64,000 nucleotides of DNA from Uloborus plumipes (lineage: Eukaryota; Arthropoda; Arachnida; Araneae; Uloboridae): the NCBI GenBank assembly GCA_038373865.1, contig JAXGGA010005590.1, positions 1 to 64,000 of the forward strand. The letters are read 5' to 3'. Position 1 is the stretch's first letter. Each line of letters starts with the position of its first letter. Below, piece by piece: positions 34,857 to 46,549 of the stretch. A program made the translations under genes and the position numbers. The notes beneath the pieces are model-generated. The model was not told the DNA's origin. It searched no databases and saw only the letters and a list, made by a program, of their open reading frames with translations.

Positions 34857-35402
34857 TTTTCATTCAACATCGGTAATTGTAAACAATTAATATCCTTGAC
34901 GCTCATGAATGAATTTTGGAAATTATTCCTAATTTCAGAACAATTAATTTCATGGAAAAAAGTTACAGAGATGTATACATTAGATAAAATAAAAATATGA
35001 AAAATACTACTAACCTGTAACGCCGGGTGAGATTTTGGATTTTTTTGGAGATTTCTGCAGAAGTTCTATTGAATCCATAATTCTTCAGACTCTCCTCCAT
35101 GCCTTATAAACCGATCTATTGCGTTTATTTTTTCACAATTTATCAATGCATTAATTGTGTAAGTTCAACAGGGCGAACGTTTCATCATCTGCCGAGTTGT
35201 TTACATTTCATAGCGGCAGCCATCTTTGAGTAAGAAATCGTAAAATGTCGCTCAACTTGAGCGACCTTAAGATGCGCTAAGTGAATGCGCAGTGGGTTGG
35301 AGGAAACTAAAGCTGCTTAATTTCAGCAGTGCAAATGGGGTATAAGTGGTGAAACTTAATCTTGATGCGCCGGCTCATCTATATAGGGGACTTAGGTTCA
35401 AC

Positions 35403-35816
35403 CAACGCCTCCTAAATACTAAATGCCTATAACATTTGCTTCGCTACCGTCGAGATGGGTTCCACTTTAAACGCCACCTCGCGGCAATCCGATAATACCG
35501 TTGTTATTTTTTGATTGGTTCACTTTTAAATTTAAATTCAGAAATGAACCGATCGTTCATTTTTTGAAGAACTCCGGTAGATGGCAGTGTATCGTGAACC
35601 AATTGCATTTTGCAGCTATTGGCGATGGATCCAAACAATATTCGAATTAAATTTTTTGATTAGTTGATTTTTAAATTTAAATTTAGAAATGAACCAATCG
35701 TTAATTTCTCTTTCTCGAAGAATCTGGTAGATTGCAGTGTATCGTGAACCAGGGATGAAATTTTGCTCTGTGCTAAAAACCAGAAAGTTACAGGCATTTA
35801 GTAGTTAGGAGGCGTT
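35403..35816. mobile_element. TIR element with AACGCCTCCTAA ends, copy 1
   Basis: About 30-bp inverted ends (AACGCCTCCTAAATACTAAA) flanked by GGTTCAAC at 35395-35402 and 35817-35824, which points to an 8-bp (hAT-type) target. The interior contains a diverged internal duplication of about 130 bp (TTTTTTGATTGGTTCAC and TTTTTTGATTAGTTGAT versions). Non-coding, 414 bp. Confidence 0.82.
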
Positions 35817-35920
35817 GGTTCAACTCGCCCTAGGATGCGATCTATTTTATTTTAGAACATTTTCTACCTACGGTGCCGTGAACGGGAATGTTGAAAAATC
35901 ACGTGGAAACGACTAAAACC

Positions 35921-37376
35921 AATGCCTCCTATATACTAAATGCCTACTACATTTGCTTCGCTACCGTCAACATTGGTTCCACCTTAAGCGCCACCTTGCA
36001 GTAATCCGATAATACCGTTGCTATTAGGGATGCGCCGATAAGCAAATTGGCCGATTACCGATTACCGATTAATCGGCGAATGATAATCGGCCGATTAATC
36101 GGCAGAGCCGATTAATGTTCGGGTTTATTATTTTTAATATTACCAATTTCACCCTCACTGTTTTTACCCTTTCTAATACAAATCCGATTTTTAAAAATGG
36201 TTACTTATTTGTTTTTGACAAAAGATTTGTTTTTCTCCATTTTTCCCATGTTAAATAATTTCAAAATTTTATCAACTTCCTTTGAAAATTGTTTAATATT
36301 TTTGTAAATAAAATTACATTAACACACCAGACACAATTGTTATTAAAACAAATGGGGGGGGGGGAGCTGTGATGAGTACTTTAATTTTGGGGTGTTTTTA
36401 ATTTAAATTTCTTTTTCAACTATAGTAGTCATTTAATTCAAGACTTTTGTTCTTTGAAAATTATAGGTTATTTAAAAACAATAAGCTAAAGAGAAAAATA
36501 TCGAGACATGAAAAATGTTACAACATTGTCTATAAGTGTAGATTTATTTAGAATAAGAATATTAAATTATTAAATCATTTAAATCAACTGAGAATCAACT
36601 TATTATTATTATTTTGTGTTTCATTCTTTGAATTATTTGTTTTGTTTTTACTCAATACGCTTTCGTAAAACGTGTAATTCTTGTGCTTGCAGAAAATCTT
36701 ATTTATTTCTTGTTTATAAATTTATCCAACGTAATATTGTGTTCAAGCATCGTTGAATTAATTTTATTTAAAACATCTTCTCTTCCGGTTGATCAGCAAA
36801 ATTTGACCGATTAGAAATGAAACAAATATTCATGTTTTTGAATTCCAACTTAAAATTTCAGGAATTTGCAGAGGGTTATCTTGTAATATTCCAATCAGTT
36901 TTACGTTTTCTATGAACTATTTGTTTTGTTTTTACTCTGTACACACTTTCATACTGCATGTTCTAGTAAGGATTTCAGAAAATTACAAATTGTTTACAGT
37001 TAATAAGACAATTTATCATAGTTTCTTCGTGTAGGTATACTTTAAAATAATATAAAAATTTTAAAAATTCGCCAATTAATCGGCAAGATTTTGCCGATTA
37101 TTAATAATTGGCACAGTGGCCGATTATGGCCGATTAATCGGTACTGCCGATTAATCGGTGCATCCCTAGTTGCTATGGTGATAAATCCAAACAATATTCG
37201 AAATAAATTTTTTGATTGGTTAATTTTTAAATTTAAATTCAGAAATGAACCAATCGTTCATTTCTCTTTCTGGGAGAACTCCTGTAGATGGCTGTGCTTT
37301 GTAAACCAAGCACGAAATTTTGCTCTCTGCTAAAAAAAAACAGAAAGCAGCTGGCATTTAGTATTTAGGAGGCGTT
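35921..37376. mobile_element. TIR element with AATGCCTCCTAT ends, copy 2, split by a hAT
   Basis: Second copy of the element at 35403-35816, with ends AATGCCTCCTATATACTAAA and TTTAGGAGGCGTT. It has only one of the two internal units and is interrupted by the hAT element at 36025-37168. The flanks CTAAAACC and CTTATACC agree at 6 of 8 positions. Confidence 0.82.
36025..37168. mobile_element. Nonautonomous hAT element (1144 bp)
   Basis: Ends TAGGGATGCGCCGAT and ATCGGTGCATCCCTA with an exact 8-bp target duplication, GTTGCTAT, at 36017-36024 and 37169-37176. Both ends carry clusters of CCGATTAATCGG palindromes, a likely transposase-binding array. There is no transposase gene. Confidence 0.95.
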
Positions 37377-38206
37377 GCTTATACCCGCTTAAAGTTTGTG
37401 AAAATCAAGTTTTAATTGCCGTTGCTTTTTTGTTCAAACGTGAAAAGTCGACTTCGACATTTCAATACGAAGAGAACTTAGCCATTGCTTAGCTCGATCT
37501 TTGCAGTTTTCGGGATTACGCTTAAATGTTTTGAAGGGGAAAACATGACTCTTTCTCCATTTTTTTTTTTAATTTTATTATTTACTGCACGAGCGTAGGC
37601 CGTGCGGATACTGCTAGTTATTCATAAAAAAATCTGAAGGCAAGCACTTCTAATCTAAAATTAATTTTTTGTACGAAGTACTTTTTGACGTTTGAATTTC
37701 TTTTTATCTGATGTAGAAAAATCAGAGGCTTCCAAAAAAATTTAAACTTACTTTTGCAAGCATTTTTTCTTTGTCCTCATATTAGAGAATTTTTGGAAAA
37801 ATGTTGATTAAAACTGAAATTAATTTTTTATTATTAGTTAATTAATTAGATCATGGAATATTACATCGTCATCGAGTTGAAGTCGCATTCCAAATGTCAA
37901 AAGAATCCGATCACAGGAAGTGGGGTATTTTGGTTGACAACCCCGGAAAGATATCGCCAAGTTGTTTTGGGGTGAGGGAAGGGGTAATGACGTTTAAAAT
38001 GACGCGTCGAATATTTGTAAAATTACTCTTTTTAAAAGTCTTTTCTTTATCAGCTAGTTTAAAAATTCGATCACAGCTGTTTTTCTTTTTTATTTAGTCA
38101 TTTTACTGCTTTTTTTTTTTTTTTTTTTCAAATTTCAGCGAAATTATTTCTCATTTTCATGAGGGAAAGGCGCTGCTAATCTATAGACCTTTTTTTTTTT
38201 CGTAAG
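37377..38206. other. no gene recognised
   Basis: AT-rich with long T runs near 37559 and 38109. No gene or element ends seen. Confidence 0.5.
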
Positions 38207-38214
38207 CTATACTT

Positions 38215-40039
38215 CAGGGCTTCCCAAGCTGCCGAGTTTTAGTCGGGGGTCCGAGGTGAATCACGAAAAAAAAAGGGTTTTAAAGCTTTAAAATTACTTT
38301 TTTGCTTTTGAAAACCAGAGGTTTCCTTTTCGAAGTATGCAGTTGCCCTTTATGCAACCTCCCCCCCCCCCTTTATTTTTCTTCTCTTCTTCCATTTAAA
38401 TTTATCTTTATTTTTCACACGTATAAGTTATTTTTATTTTTATTTTTAAATTATATGTCATATGTGTATTTGAATGGTCATGTTTATGTCAAGAATCTGT
38501 TGTATGTCGAAATTTACTCAAAATTTTTGTTCAAAATATGTACTTTTGTTTTTTAAATAAATGTCCCAGAGACCCATACAAAACCGGTTAATCCAAGCAA
38601 ATTGGAAGGTACGGGGTCTCTGGGGTGCTAAATGCTAAATGCCCTTTATGCCATACTCAACATTTTGAGACAGGTTGCTGCAAGATCATGCGGTCAAACC
38701 GTTTTCTGCTCTGACAAAATCATACTGTCGGTCATCATGTTTATATGAATATTTGATAGACATGTTAATATGAATGTTTGATAGACATGTTAATATGAAT
38801 ATTTGATTGACATGCTAATGTGGATATTTGATTGACGTAACTTCAAGCTAAGCCTTGGAAACTACCTTCCAAGGTACTTTTAAGACTTCAATTTCAAGAA
38901 CTTTACCGGAGACGGTCCCCGAAACTTCACTCCCACATGAATTCACCGTTGATCGTATGGATTAGTGCTCTTACAACTATAATTTCGAAAAATTTCTGGG
39001 GAACAGTTACTGACCTCCACTTTCCTTAATATCATCAGGGTTAATCTACGTTTGAAATTGTAAATTTTAATTTTTAAAAATATCCGGGGATCTTTCCTTG
39101 CACCCTTTCGTTACCCAAATGGCAGATTCCTACGTTTATAACGCTTCCATTTCTAAAAAATTTGTGGAGCGCACGAATATCCCTCTTTCCTAACATAACC
39201 AAACTCTAAAAGTGCGTTTGAAAAGCTGTAATTTAGCAAATTGCAAGAAATTATTCATTGAAACTTCCATTAAAAATTAAAAAAAACCCGGCAGATTATC
39301 CCCATACCTCATTTAATCTAATTGTTAACAAAAAGATCTTTCAAAAGAGAATTTTTAAAGCAAGGATTTAGAAAAATCCCCTGATGTGCTGTCTTAGACC
39401 TATTGCTCCTCCTAATATGTCTAAAAAAGGCCTACTGGCGCGTTTTTAAGGCTCAAAATTTTAAAATTTTCTGGGGGTGGGTGCCCCAAAAACTGCTCTT
39501 ACATCGGCACAAATCGTATAAAATTGCGTTTTTTTTTTTTTTTTTAAGGTACAGTATGCAAAAATTTATGCACTTAAACTAGGTTCATATTGCAAATGTA
39601 AAAGTGCAGTTTAACTTACGGTCTTTGTTACGAAAGATGTATTAGTAAATATCAACTTCTTTTTACTGACAAAAGATAAATGAATATTTATGACTGTAAA
39701 ATTGAGATTACGAGCAAAATGCGCCATAATTCGTTTTTCTCCCGCTGAAGTAAAAGTCAAGAAATCTAGCCCAGGTCTGGTTTAAGTTAAATTTTCAACT
39801 TCATTTACTTTGAGGGGAGCGGGGGGGGGGGGGGGGGGGGGGGCAAACTGTTCACATTTGGTTGAGAAAAAATGAATCTCCCACGGGAGGAAAATCCTAC
39901 ATATGCTACTAGTTGATTTATTTAAAGTTAAATTTACTACGAACAAAAGTTATCTTTGCACTTTCTCTAACGACAGGGGTCCGCTCCGAACTTTGATTCA
40001 TGAAAAGGGTCCGCTGCTTTAAAAGTTTGGGAAGCCCTG
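38215..40039. mobile_element. Nonautonomous hAT element (1825 bp)
   Basis: Ends CAGGGCTTCCCAA and TTGGGAAGCCCTG with an exact 8-bp duplication, CTATACTT, at 38207-38214 and 40040-40047. Subterminal GGGGTCCG motifs occur on both sides. No transposase frame; contains a short tandem tract (ATATGAATATTTGATAGACA, 38745-38835) and a G homopolymer of about 20 at 39823. Confidence 0.95.
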
Positions 40040-40292
40040 CTATACTTCATTCAAAATTTCTTTTTTTAAATTCGTTTCTTGCATTTCTGACTGTACTTGC
40101 ATTCTTTCCCTTTTTATTTTATATGTTGTGCATTTTTTATCACTGGCGTAGATTTAACGTTTCGCATTTTTCATATTTTACCTCTGACACCTCTTTTTCC
40201 ATCATTATTCACGAAATGTGGATACATTTATTAGTAACATTTGGGTGTGCCCTTTTTTAATTCCATGTGCTTCGCGTTTTATTTTAACTTCA

Positions 40293-41099
40293 GGGTCATT
40301 CCATAGAAATGTCAACCTCAACAGAAGAAAAAAAAAATAACGAAGTGAAAAAAATATAAAAAAAATAAGTAAATAAATAAATAAATAAAAATCATACAGC
40401 ATAAGAAGTTTAAAAAAAATTGAAAAAGTGTTTTAATTATCACTAAGATTAGCTAATCTTATCAGTAAGATAAATAGTTTGTAGTGTGTTTACTGCTTGT
40501 TTTTCGATGGTTACGTTAGTCACGTTACGTTAGTCACACTCCATCTTGAGTAAAAGTGACATTTAAGACTGAAAAAAATAGGGATTTAATAAATATGTTT
40601 TATGTTTTTAAAAGTCAACTTTACACATTTTTCAAATACATCATTCAATTTTTAACACTTGCTTAACTTTGAGAAATTTTTGCCTCACAATATGAGCATT
40701 CATTTTCAGGGCTGCAAAAATGTTACGTTAGTCACACTGCCCTTTTGGTTGAAAAAATATCTGTTGTCCGTAATTTTGTAAAAATTCTTAGCAGACATGA
40801 TACATAGAGACCATGCACATTGTAAACCCACCAGCGTAACTAAAAAATATTTTTTATCCCTTAAGTTACAAGTAAAAACAGTTACAAAATCAGCTCTGAA
40901 TGTTACGTTAGTCACTATGGAATTACCCTTCATGCAAAAAAAGTCCCTTATGCCAAAAATCAAATGTGGGGGCATTGGTGCAAAATATCAAGATATTTTA
41001 GATCGATTTCAAAAGGAACAAAACTTAATTTCAAAATAGTAATGAATTTAATTGTAAAAATGAAGTCAAATTGTAACATCAGTCACCGTGGAATGACCC
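40293..41099. mobile_element. GGGTCATTCCA-ended element with TACGTTAGTCAC array (D2)
   Basis: Inverted ends GGGTCATTCCA (40293) and TGGAATGACCC (41099). The interior holds four exact copies of GTTACGTTAGTCAC (40510, 40524, 40722, 40902) and one degenerate copy (GTAACATCAGTCAC, 41074) right beside the right end. At 40902 the motif is followed by ATGGAATTACCC, a copy of the terminal sequence. Non-coding; no convincing target duplication. Confidence 0.75.
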
Positions 41100-41711
41100 A
41101 AAGGGTAATTAGCACAAAATTGAGCTGTGGTACTTTCGTAGTCAGTTTGCAAAAGTACTCCAACTCAATTCCGAGGAAATCACTCTTTCATGTTACCCGA
41201 AAAGAGGGAAACATTTTTGTGGTGTATCGAACTAACGTGTTAACATCATCGCAATCGGTGGTGACGTCATAGCTGATGTCACCAGAGAACGAACTGCTCA
41301 GGCGGTTCACCAGAGACTACAGAGAGAACGCCCCAGGTCAAGTGCGTGTACGCATGGCGACATACTGGAAGAATTGTAATGTAAATAATTGTATATACAT
41401 CTTTTGTATAGTTTATAGATAATCAAATGAATAATCCACAGTTATGCTTGAAACCACCTACATACATACCCAAGTAAAAGTTATGCATAAAAAGACAAAA
41501 CAGTTTTTAAAGTCAAAGCTCAACTTTCCAGAGGAGCATTTGAGTGCCTTTTTGTTGTCGTAAAAAAAGATTTCTGGATAAAGTGGCTCGACTAAACTAA
41601 AAGTACCCTCTAGCGACTGGCGACTAATTAAAATTTTGAATTTTCAGGTCTACATCTTTATCTGCCAAAAATCTTCTAATGTGGCTCTCATCTTTACCAT
41701 TCATTCCCCAG
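41100..41711. other. Upstream flank of the first recognised lipase exon
   Basis: A GC-richer stretch at 41220-41380 contains GTGACGTCAT, a CRE-like palindrome, and an ATG at 41353 followed by about 20 open codons. It could be a promoter/first exon of the lipase gene or a solo LTR; nothing decides between these. Confidence 0.3.
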
Positions 41712-42008
41712 GTGCAGATCCTTTTGAATCTTTGCTAATTCGCTTCCAATGCTATGGTGCGGAGCAGTTAGGTTGCTGCAAAGACTTTATTGACGGGTAT
41801 CCTGAATTTTCGTGGTCTTACAACAAGATGACCAGAGCAGATACCTTCATCTACCTGTTTACCCCCGAAAATCCTGAGGTTCCGGAGTTGTGGCACAAAT
41901 GCGAGGGTCTGTTGCCACCAGGAAGCAAATTCAATCCAAGCTGCCCAACGGAATTCGTTATTCCCGGATGGCTTACTGGTACTTGTAATGTCGGCATAAC
42001 ACGAGCAA
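41712..42008 (+). CDS. Pancreatic-lipase-family protein, exon A (N-terminal domain)
   Basis: First recognised exon of a secreted (inferred) lipase-family enzyme that would split ester bonds of fats or phospholipids. The acceptor is TTCATTCCCCAG; the donor is GAGCAA|GTAAAC. Start and end are both phase 1. The product includes FQCYGAEQLGCCKDFIDG, YLFTPENPEVPELW and FVIPGWLTG, matching the CYxxLGCF, FLLYTxENP and FIIHGF landmarks of pancreatic lipase. Cysteines at the CYG and GCC positions match the conserved N-terminal disulfide. No in-frame ATG is visible just upstream, so at least one earlier exon, with the signal peptide, is missing. Exons B to F follow in order. Confidence 0.88.
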
Positions 42009-42239
42009 GTAAACTTTTTTTTTTAAGGAAAATTTCAACTGTCGATAAAAATAGAAATTTCGTAAAGTCTGCACAATCTTACTTAAACCTTTATGCCCCG
42101 ATGGTACTCACAAGTCCCGCTTTCATAGTTAAGTATTATGAATTCTAAATGGCTGGAATCATGTTGATGCTTTTAAATACCACTCCGTGTACTTTACCAA
42201 AATTCAAACAATCTTGAATTAGTAAGTTCATATATTTCT

Positions 42240-42527
42240 GAGCCGGCCACCTTGTCTAGTGGTCAGAGCAGTCTGCCACGGATGGTGTGGTCCCGGGTTC
42301 GAGTCCCGGCTTGGGCATGGATGTGCTTTCTCTCTCCTGTCCTTGTCCTTTCTTTGTGTGAATGTGTTGTGCTGTGAAAGGTTGCCTACCCTATAAACGG
42401 GTACCTATGGCATGCGTGTACTGTGGAAGTCGGACTTCACACCAAATTACGGTACAGTTGGAAAAGTGAAGCAGCGCATCGCAAATTGCCAGCTGGCTGG
42501 CACACGACAAAAAAAAAAAAAAAAAAA
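42240..42527 (+). repeat. tRNA-derived SINE with poly-A tail
   Basis: A box TTGTCTAGTGGTC (42252) and B box GGTTCGAGTCC (42297-42307) form a polymerase III promoter. A body of about 190 bp and a run of A (42509-42527) follow. The tRNA-like part does not close an acceptor stem, so it is not a tRNA gene. It lies in the lipase gene's first visible intron. Confidence 0.88.
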
Positions 42528-43480
42528 CTAGCTGTCGTGGCCGTCACGAAACTTTCTTCTATATCTATCATATGAATTCCAGTTACAAAATAAAATACGT
42601 ACTCGCCCGAATAATTGGAGACAGCTCCGATTTCCCAATTATCGTAATAACCCTGCAAATGCAGAATCAATGAGCGAAATTGGAAATCATTGCAAAAGCC
42701 TTGTTTAGATTAATTGCAAACATTTTATTTGTTAGTAAAAAGAAATTGGCAACAGTTAAAAATTTCAAATCATTGAAAGTTTTCAGCTGTTTTGATAATT
42801 AAATAGCGTGAAAGCGATTTTTTAATGAACTAATTTTTCGCATTGTTGACTAAGCGCAAAAATCACCCCACCCTCTCCCTGTGGCGATTGGCGCCAAAAT
42901 TTAATCGATGCTTGCTTCCATATTGGGTTAGTGTTATTCCGAATTTCATTCAAATCTGAGTAATATTTCTCGAGATACAGTAGGTGCAATGACAAAATAA
43001 GCACTTTTGATTGCTCCACCCCCCTTTGAGATATTGACACACAAATTGAATCATCACTTGCACTCAATACGGTCTACCTATGGACCAATTTTCGTTTGAT
43101 TCCGCCTGTTACTTCCTGAGATATAGCAATCACCCCCGCGCAGAACACGTGCGATTGCTCCACCCCACTCCCCCCCTCTTCGAGGAATTCGCTAAACAAA
43201 GTCAGGTGCAACAGTTCACATGGTGGTACATATGTGTAAAAATTTTTGTTCGATTTCATGCAGTAGTTTTTGCTCCAGCGCGGCCACAAAAACTGGTTAC
43301 ACACATACTGACTCACACACACACACACAGACAGACACACACACAGACAGACATTTTCCAAAAATGGTCGAAATGGACTCAGCGCACCTCAAAACGTGCA
43401 AATCCGTCAAAATTCGACATTCGAAAATTTTCACGAAACCAATACTTTCTTTTATATATTAGATAGAAAAGAAAGTAAAA
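42528..43480 (+). mobile_element. Family B hairpin element, copy B1
   Basis: About 950 bp, non-coding. CTTTCTTCTATATCTATC near the start (42552) is complementary to the 3' end, which is a hairpin (ACTTTCTTTTATATATTAG / ATAGAAAAGAAAGT) followed by AAAAA. The core has one ~143-bp unit starting GATTGCTCCACCCC (43009) and a CA/CAGA microsatellite (43314-43350). Copy B2 is at 61468-62670. Confidence 0.82.
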
Positions 43481-43559
43481 AACATGTTTCCGAAGCTCTT
43501 TTATACAGATGCGGCTACTCAACGCTAGCAGCAAAAATAAAAACATTTCCGGTTATTAA

Positions 43560-44074
43560 CCCATTAATGCCTAGCTTCCCCTTTTAGGGACGGTCCAAAA
43601 AAGGGTCTGAATTTCCCCAAAATGAACATTTCAACCAAATAATAGTGTTCAATCAGTACCTTGGTATTGTTTCAATTCGTTATTAACAAATTGCAGCACA
43701 TAACCATTGTAAAGTGTGTTCTGTAGCCGTTTTAATATGATCTTTATCAAAAATGACATCGTTCACAATGTCAAGAGAAAAAGCTAAGTATTCAAAGTTA
43801 TTCCCAGCTTCCCAGTTTATGTTCATTGCTGATTTTATTTCTTCTTGTAAAATGTCTTTTTAAATATTTTATCGTAGGCAGAAAAAAAATTTAGTAAAAA
43901 ATGTATGTACCCTCTGGGGTCTATCGTAACTTTTAAGGGGCGATTTTTCTTTCCTTAATAAAAAAATTATTTTTTACATAAATTTTTTTTAATTATTTTT
44001 CCTGTCCATTAAACACTGTTTGTAACCAGTATACAAAATACGGTTGGAAAAAAAAAATGTCAGGCATTAATGAG
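43560..44074. mobile_element. piggyBac-type MITE (515 bp)
   Basis: Ends CCCATTAATGCC and GGCATTAATGAG, flanked by TTAA at 43556-43559 and 44075-44078, the piggyBac target. Non-coding. Confidence 0.9.
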
Positions 44075-44132
44075 TTAAAACGTATGAAGAAAGGCTGTGC
44101 TGTGGTCCAATGTCTGCCAAGAAATGAAAAAA

Positions 44133-44224
44133 GTGCTTAAGAAATTCGAAGAAACAGGTTCTTTGGAAGTGAAATTCGGTAAAGTGAAAAACAGGGGGCT
44201 TGCAAAAAATAGGAAAAGCGTTTA
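44133..44224 (+). pseudogene. Possible transposase DNA-binding remnant
   Basis: The frame VLKKFEETGSLEVKFGKV resembles the helix-turn-helix linker of Tc1/mariner-type transposases (KKFEETGSxxxKxGRG). Only about 30 residues can be read before a stop. No element ends were identified. Confidence 0.35.
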
Positions 44225-44457
44225 AAGTTGATTGCTGTGACCGTAAAGCTGAAATTTTGCCTGCTAAGGCTGGGTTAACAGTTTTTTTTTATAAGTAAAA
44301 ACCTGAAAGTTTGCATCAAAATCATGCTTTAAAGGCACCCTAAAAAAGCAAGCCTTTAAAGCTAGAAAAAAGAAATTCGTAACATATGAGGAAAAGTCTG
44401 TAATCGGATCATTATTTTATGCCTATCATTCTATCTTAAGAGGGTTCATGTACTTAA

Positions 44458-46549
44458 CACTAGAACCGCGGAAGGGGTTAATTTGACCCAAAGCGAAGTT
44501 CAATTTACCACCACGCGAAAAGTATGAATCGAAGAAACAATTCCTTTTATGACTTTTAATTATTTGAGGAGAAGAGTGTTTTTCCAGATTTAAAATTTTT
44601 TCGCATTATTATTTTTTTAGTTATTAGCACTTATACCTAGAACCGCGGTGAGGGTCAATATGACCCTCGAGAAATATTGAAGCACTAATGACTAAAAACG
44701 TACATTTTCTGGTCAGCAACTGTAACATATTTCTTCCTCACCTAAGAATTTCTGAAATGGAATACATAGGCAGTAATTTAGCAGGAGAGGGGTTGGGGGG
44801 GGGGGCAATAGCCCCTCCCCTCCAAATTTGAAGAATTTATGTTTTTACATATAATTCGGTGTTGTTTTCAGATAAAATTTGTGTTCAGCACGCACCCAAT
44901 TCCCCCCTTGAAAAATTAGAAATGGTGGGCGGGGGGGGGGGGGCCTAGCCAATTCCCTTGGGCTGAAACATAAGCATTTTGATCGGTGGTTTTGAGCATT
45001 ATGATTGGTTTGAAACTCAGGCTACGTTTGAACGCGATAAAAAAATTACAAGGGAAATATTTTATTCTGTTATATAAGAAATACTTCCGTAATCAGACTG
45101 TCCAGGAAGCTATAAAATATTCAAAACAATTATCTATGAAGTATTTAGAAGGTCATGGTAATGATGAAACTGTTTTACTTTTGAGAAGTTGAAAGTAAAG
45201 ATTACTGGTGATGCCCTTGTAAACGCTGTTCTTTCTCATCGCAGAAATTATGAAAACATATTGAACTTAAAAAAAAATGATTCGGGAAAAAATACACGTA
45301 CGGATAGAAATTTTAAAATTAAAACAACAATAACATTTAAAGTGAGAAAATAGTAATTTGACAAATAGGTGAGAGTTTTGAACTTCTTTCACATTGGAAC
45401 AAAATATACGATTTTTGAAGGAAGAAGGGGCCAACACCCAATACTAAACGCAGTATTATCAACAACAGTCCTTTACGTGTTTTTATTCTTGTTATAAAGA
45501 AATTGATATTGAAGTACATAAAGAAATGCACGGAAGATGAAACATATCGGCTGCTAAATATCATTGAAGTAAAGCGAAAAGACGTAACGTAAGAGCACAC
45601 GCACCATAAATCACTGATCTGGAGTACTACTAAGTAACATTGGAAGAAATAAATATTTTCATATCAATTTTGACATACTTAAAATATTTCTTGCAAAAAA
45701 CCTCCATTTTCATAGTTTGGGGCCAAAGGAATTCAGATCATATTTTTTCCAGAATGCATTGCTAAGAAACTAAGTTCATGGAATAATGAGCTTTTTACGC
45801 TTTGACATAAAATAGGAGCAACTTTTACGTAATATTTTGCACCTTGATGGCAATCTATTATTTGGTTTTATGTAAAACTATAACTGAAAAATTTGTTTGT
45901 AGGCACCACTTCAAGACTTGATTGGAAAATCATGAGAAAATTTTGTTCTTGCTCATTAAAAATAAACTAATAAATATAAGTAGCAAACTCTAGTGTGTCA
46001 CGCAACAAATGGAAACGACAGACAACTGCAAATTAAATGGAAACAAGACAGATTCCAAAGTCAAATTGTAAAAATAAAACTGTAAACATCTGTTCAAAGT
46101 ACCTAGTTATTATTTGTGCAAAGCATACAAAGCATACTTTTACGTTTTATTCACAACTCATTCTGTAAACTGTCGATTATTTTTTAAACTATAACTAACT
46201 GAGAAAACTTATTATTAATGTTTTTAAATATAGCTTAACATATTGAACTACTTACTCTATTTTCCCATTTAAAATAGCAAATGTATGTATATTTTGTTGG
46301 ATATACGTTTTTATACTCAAAGTAATAAAAATTTTAAAAATACGATATTGTAATAAAAAAACCGTTGATAACTGTTGTTTTATACAAATAATTTAACTAG
46401 AATTCTAAGAAATATTAATTATTACTCTTTTAAAAAATATTTCAATTAGCTGAACTAAGCGTTTGCGCTTATTTCATTAAATTACTAGCTGGGGTCAAAA
46501 TGACCCCTTCCGCGGTTCTAGGTATATCGAAATTCATGCGCTTCTAGTG
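44458..46549. mobile_element. piggyBac-type element (2092 bp), decayed
   Basis: Ends CACTAGAACCGCGGAAGGGG (44458) and the region CCCCTTCCGCGGTTCTAG...CTTCTAGTG (46549), flanked by TTAA at 44454-44457 and 46550-46553. The CTAGAACCGCGG motif with a GGGTCAATATGACCC palindrome recurs internally at 44637. No piggyBac transposase can be read; the 68-aa frame at 44986-45192 is not recognised. A G-run segment at 44785-44942 resembles the G-rich MITE family. Confidence 0.88.

Larger units (their letters stand above)
29935..35391 (+). mobile_element. PIF/Harbinger element, decayed and with nested repeats
   Basis: The left end (CTATATAGACAGGCCGGTGC, 29942) and the right end (reverse complement CCTATATAGATGAGCCGGCG) match for about 45 bp through CATCAAGATTAAGTTT. 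Just inside, both sides share CCCCATTTGCACTGC. A Harbinger transposase remnant and a possible Myb-like partner gene lie within. The left side carries about 190 extra bases bounded by TGGATCC repeats. Tandem repeats (32370-33490), a foldback (33863-34335) and a family A fragment (34618-34856) add length. The two ends could instead belong to two elements. Confidence 0.65.

Noticed and set aside
41353..41421. ATG-initiated short first exon (MATYWK...)
   Set aside because: Only about 20 codons, no clear signal peptide and no supported splice into exon A.
41636..41711. Lipase start codon and signal peptide immediately upstream of exon A
   Set aside because: The open frame begins with TTG, not ATG, and a good acceptor at 41711 shows that this stretch is intron.
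42240..42312. Functional tRNA gene in the lipase intron
   Set aside because: The pol III promoter boxes are good, but the sequence continues into a SINE body with a poly-A tail and lacks a paired acceptor stem.
43314..43350. CRISPR-like or functional repeat array
   Set aside because: It is a simple CA/CAGA microsatellite within a transposable element.
43080..43466. 128-aa protein in family B
   Set aside because: The frame crosses a CA microsatellite and repeat sequence; the same region in B2 has no conserved frame.
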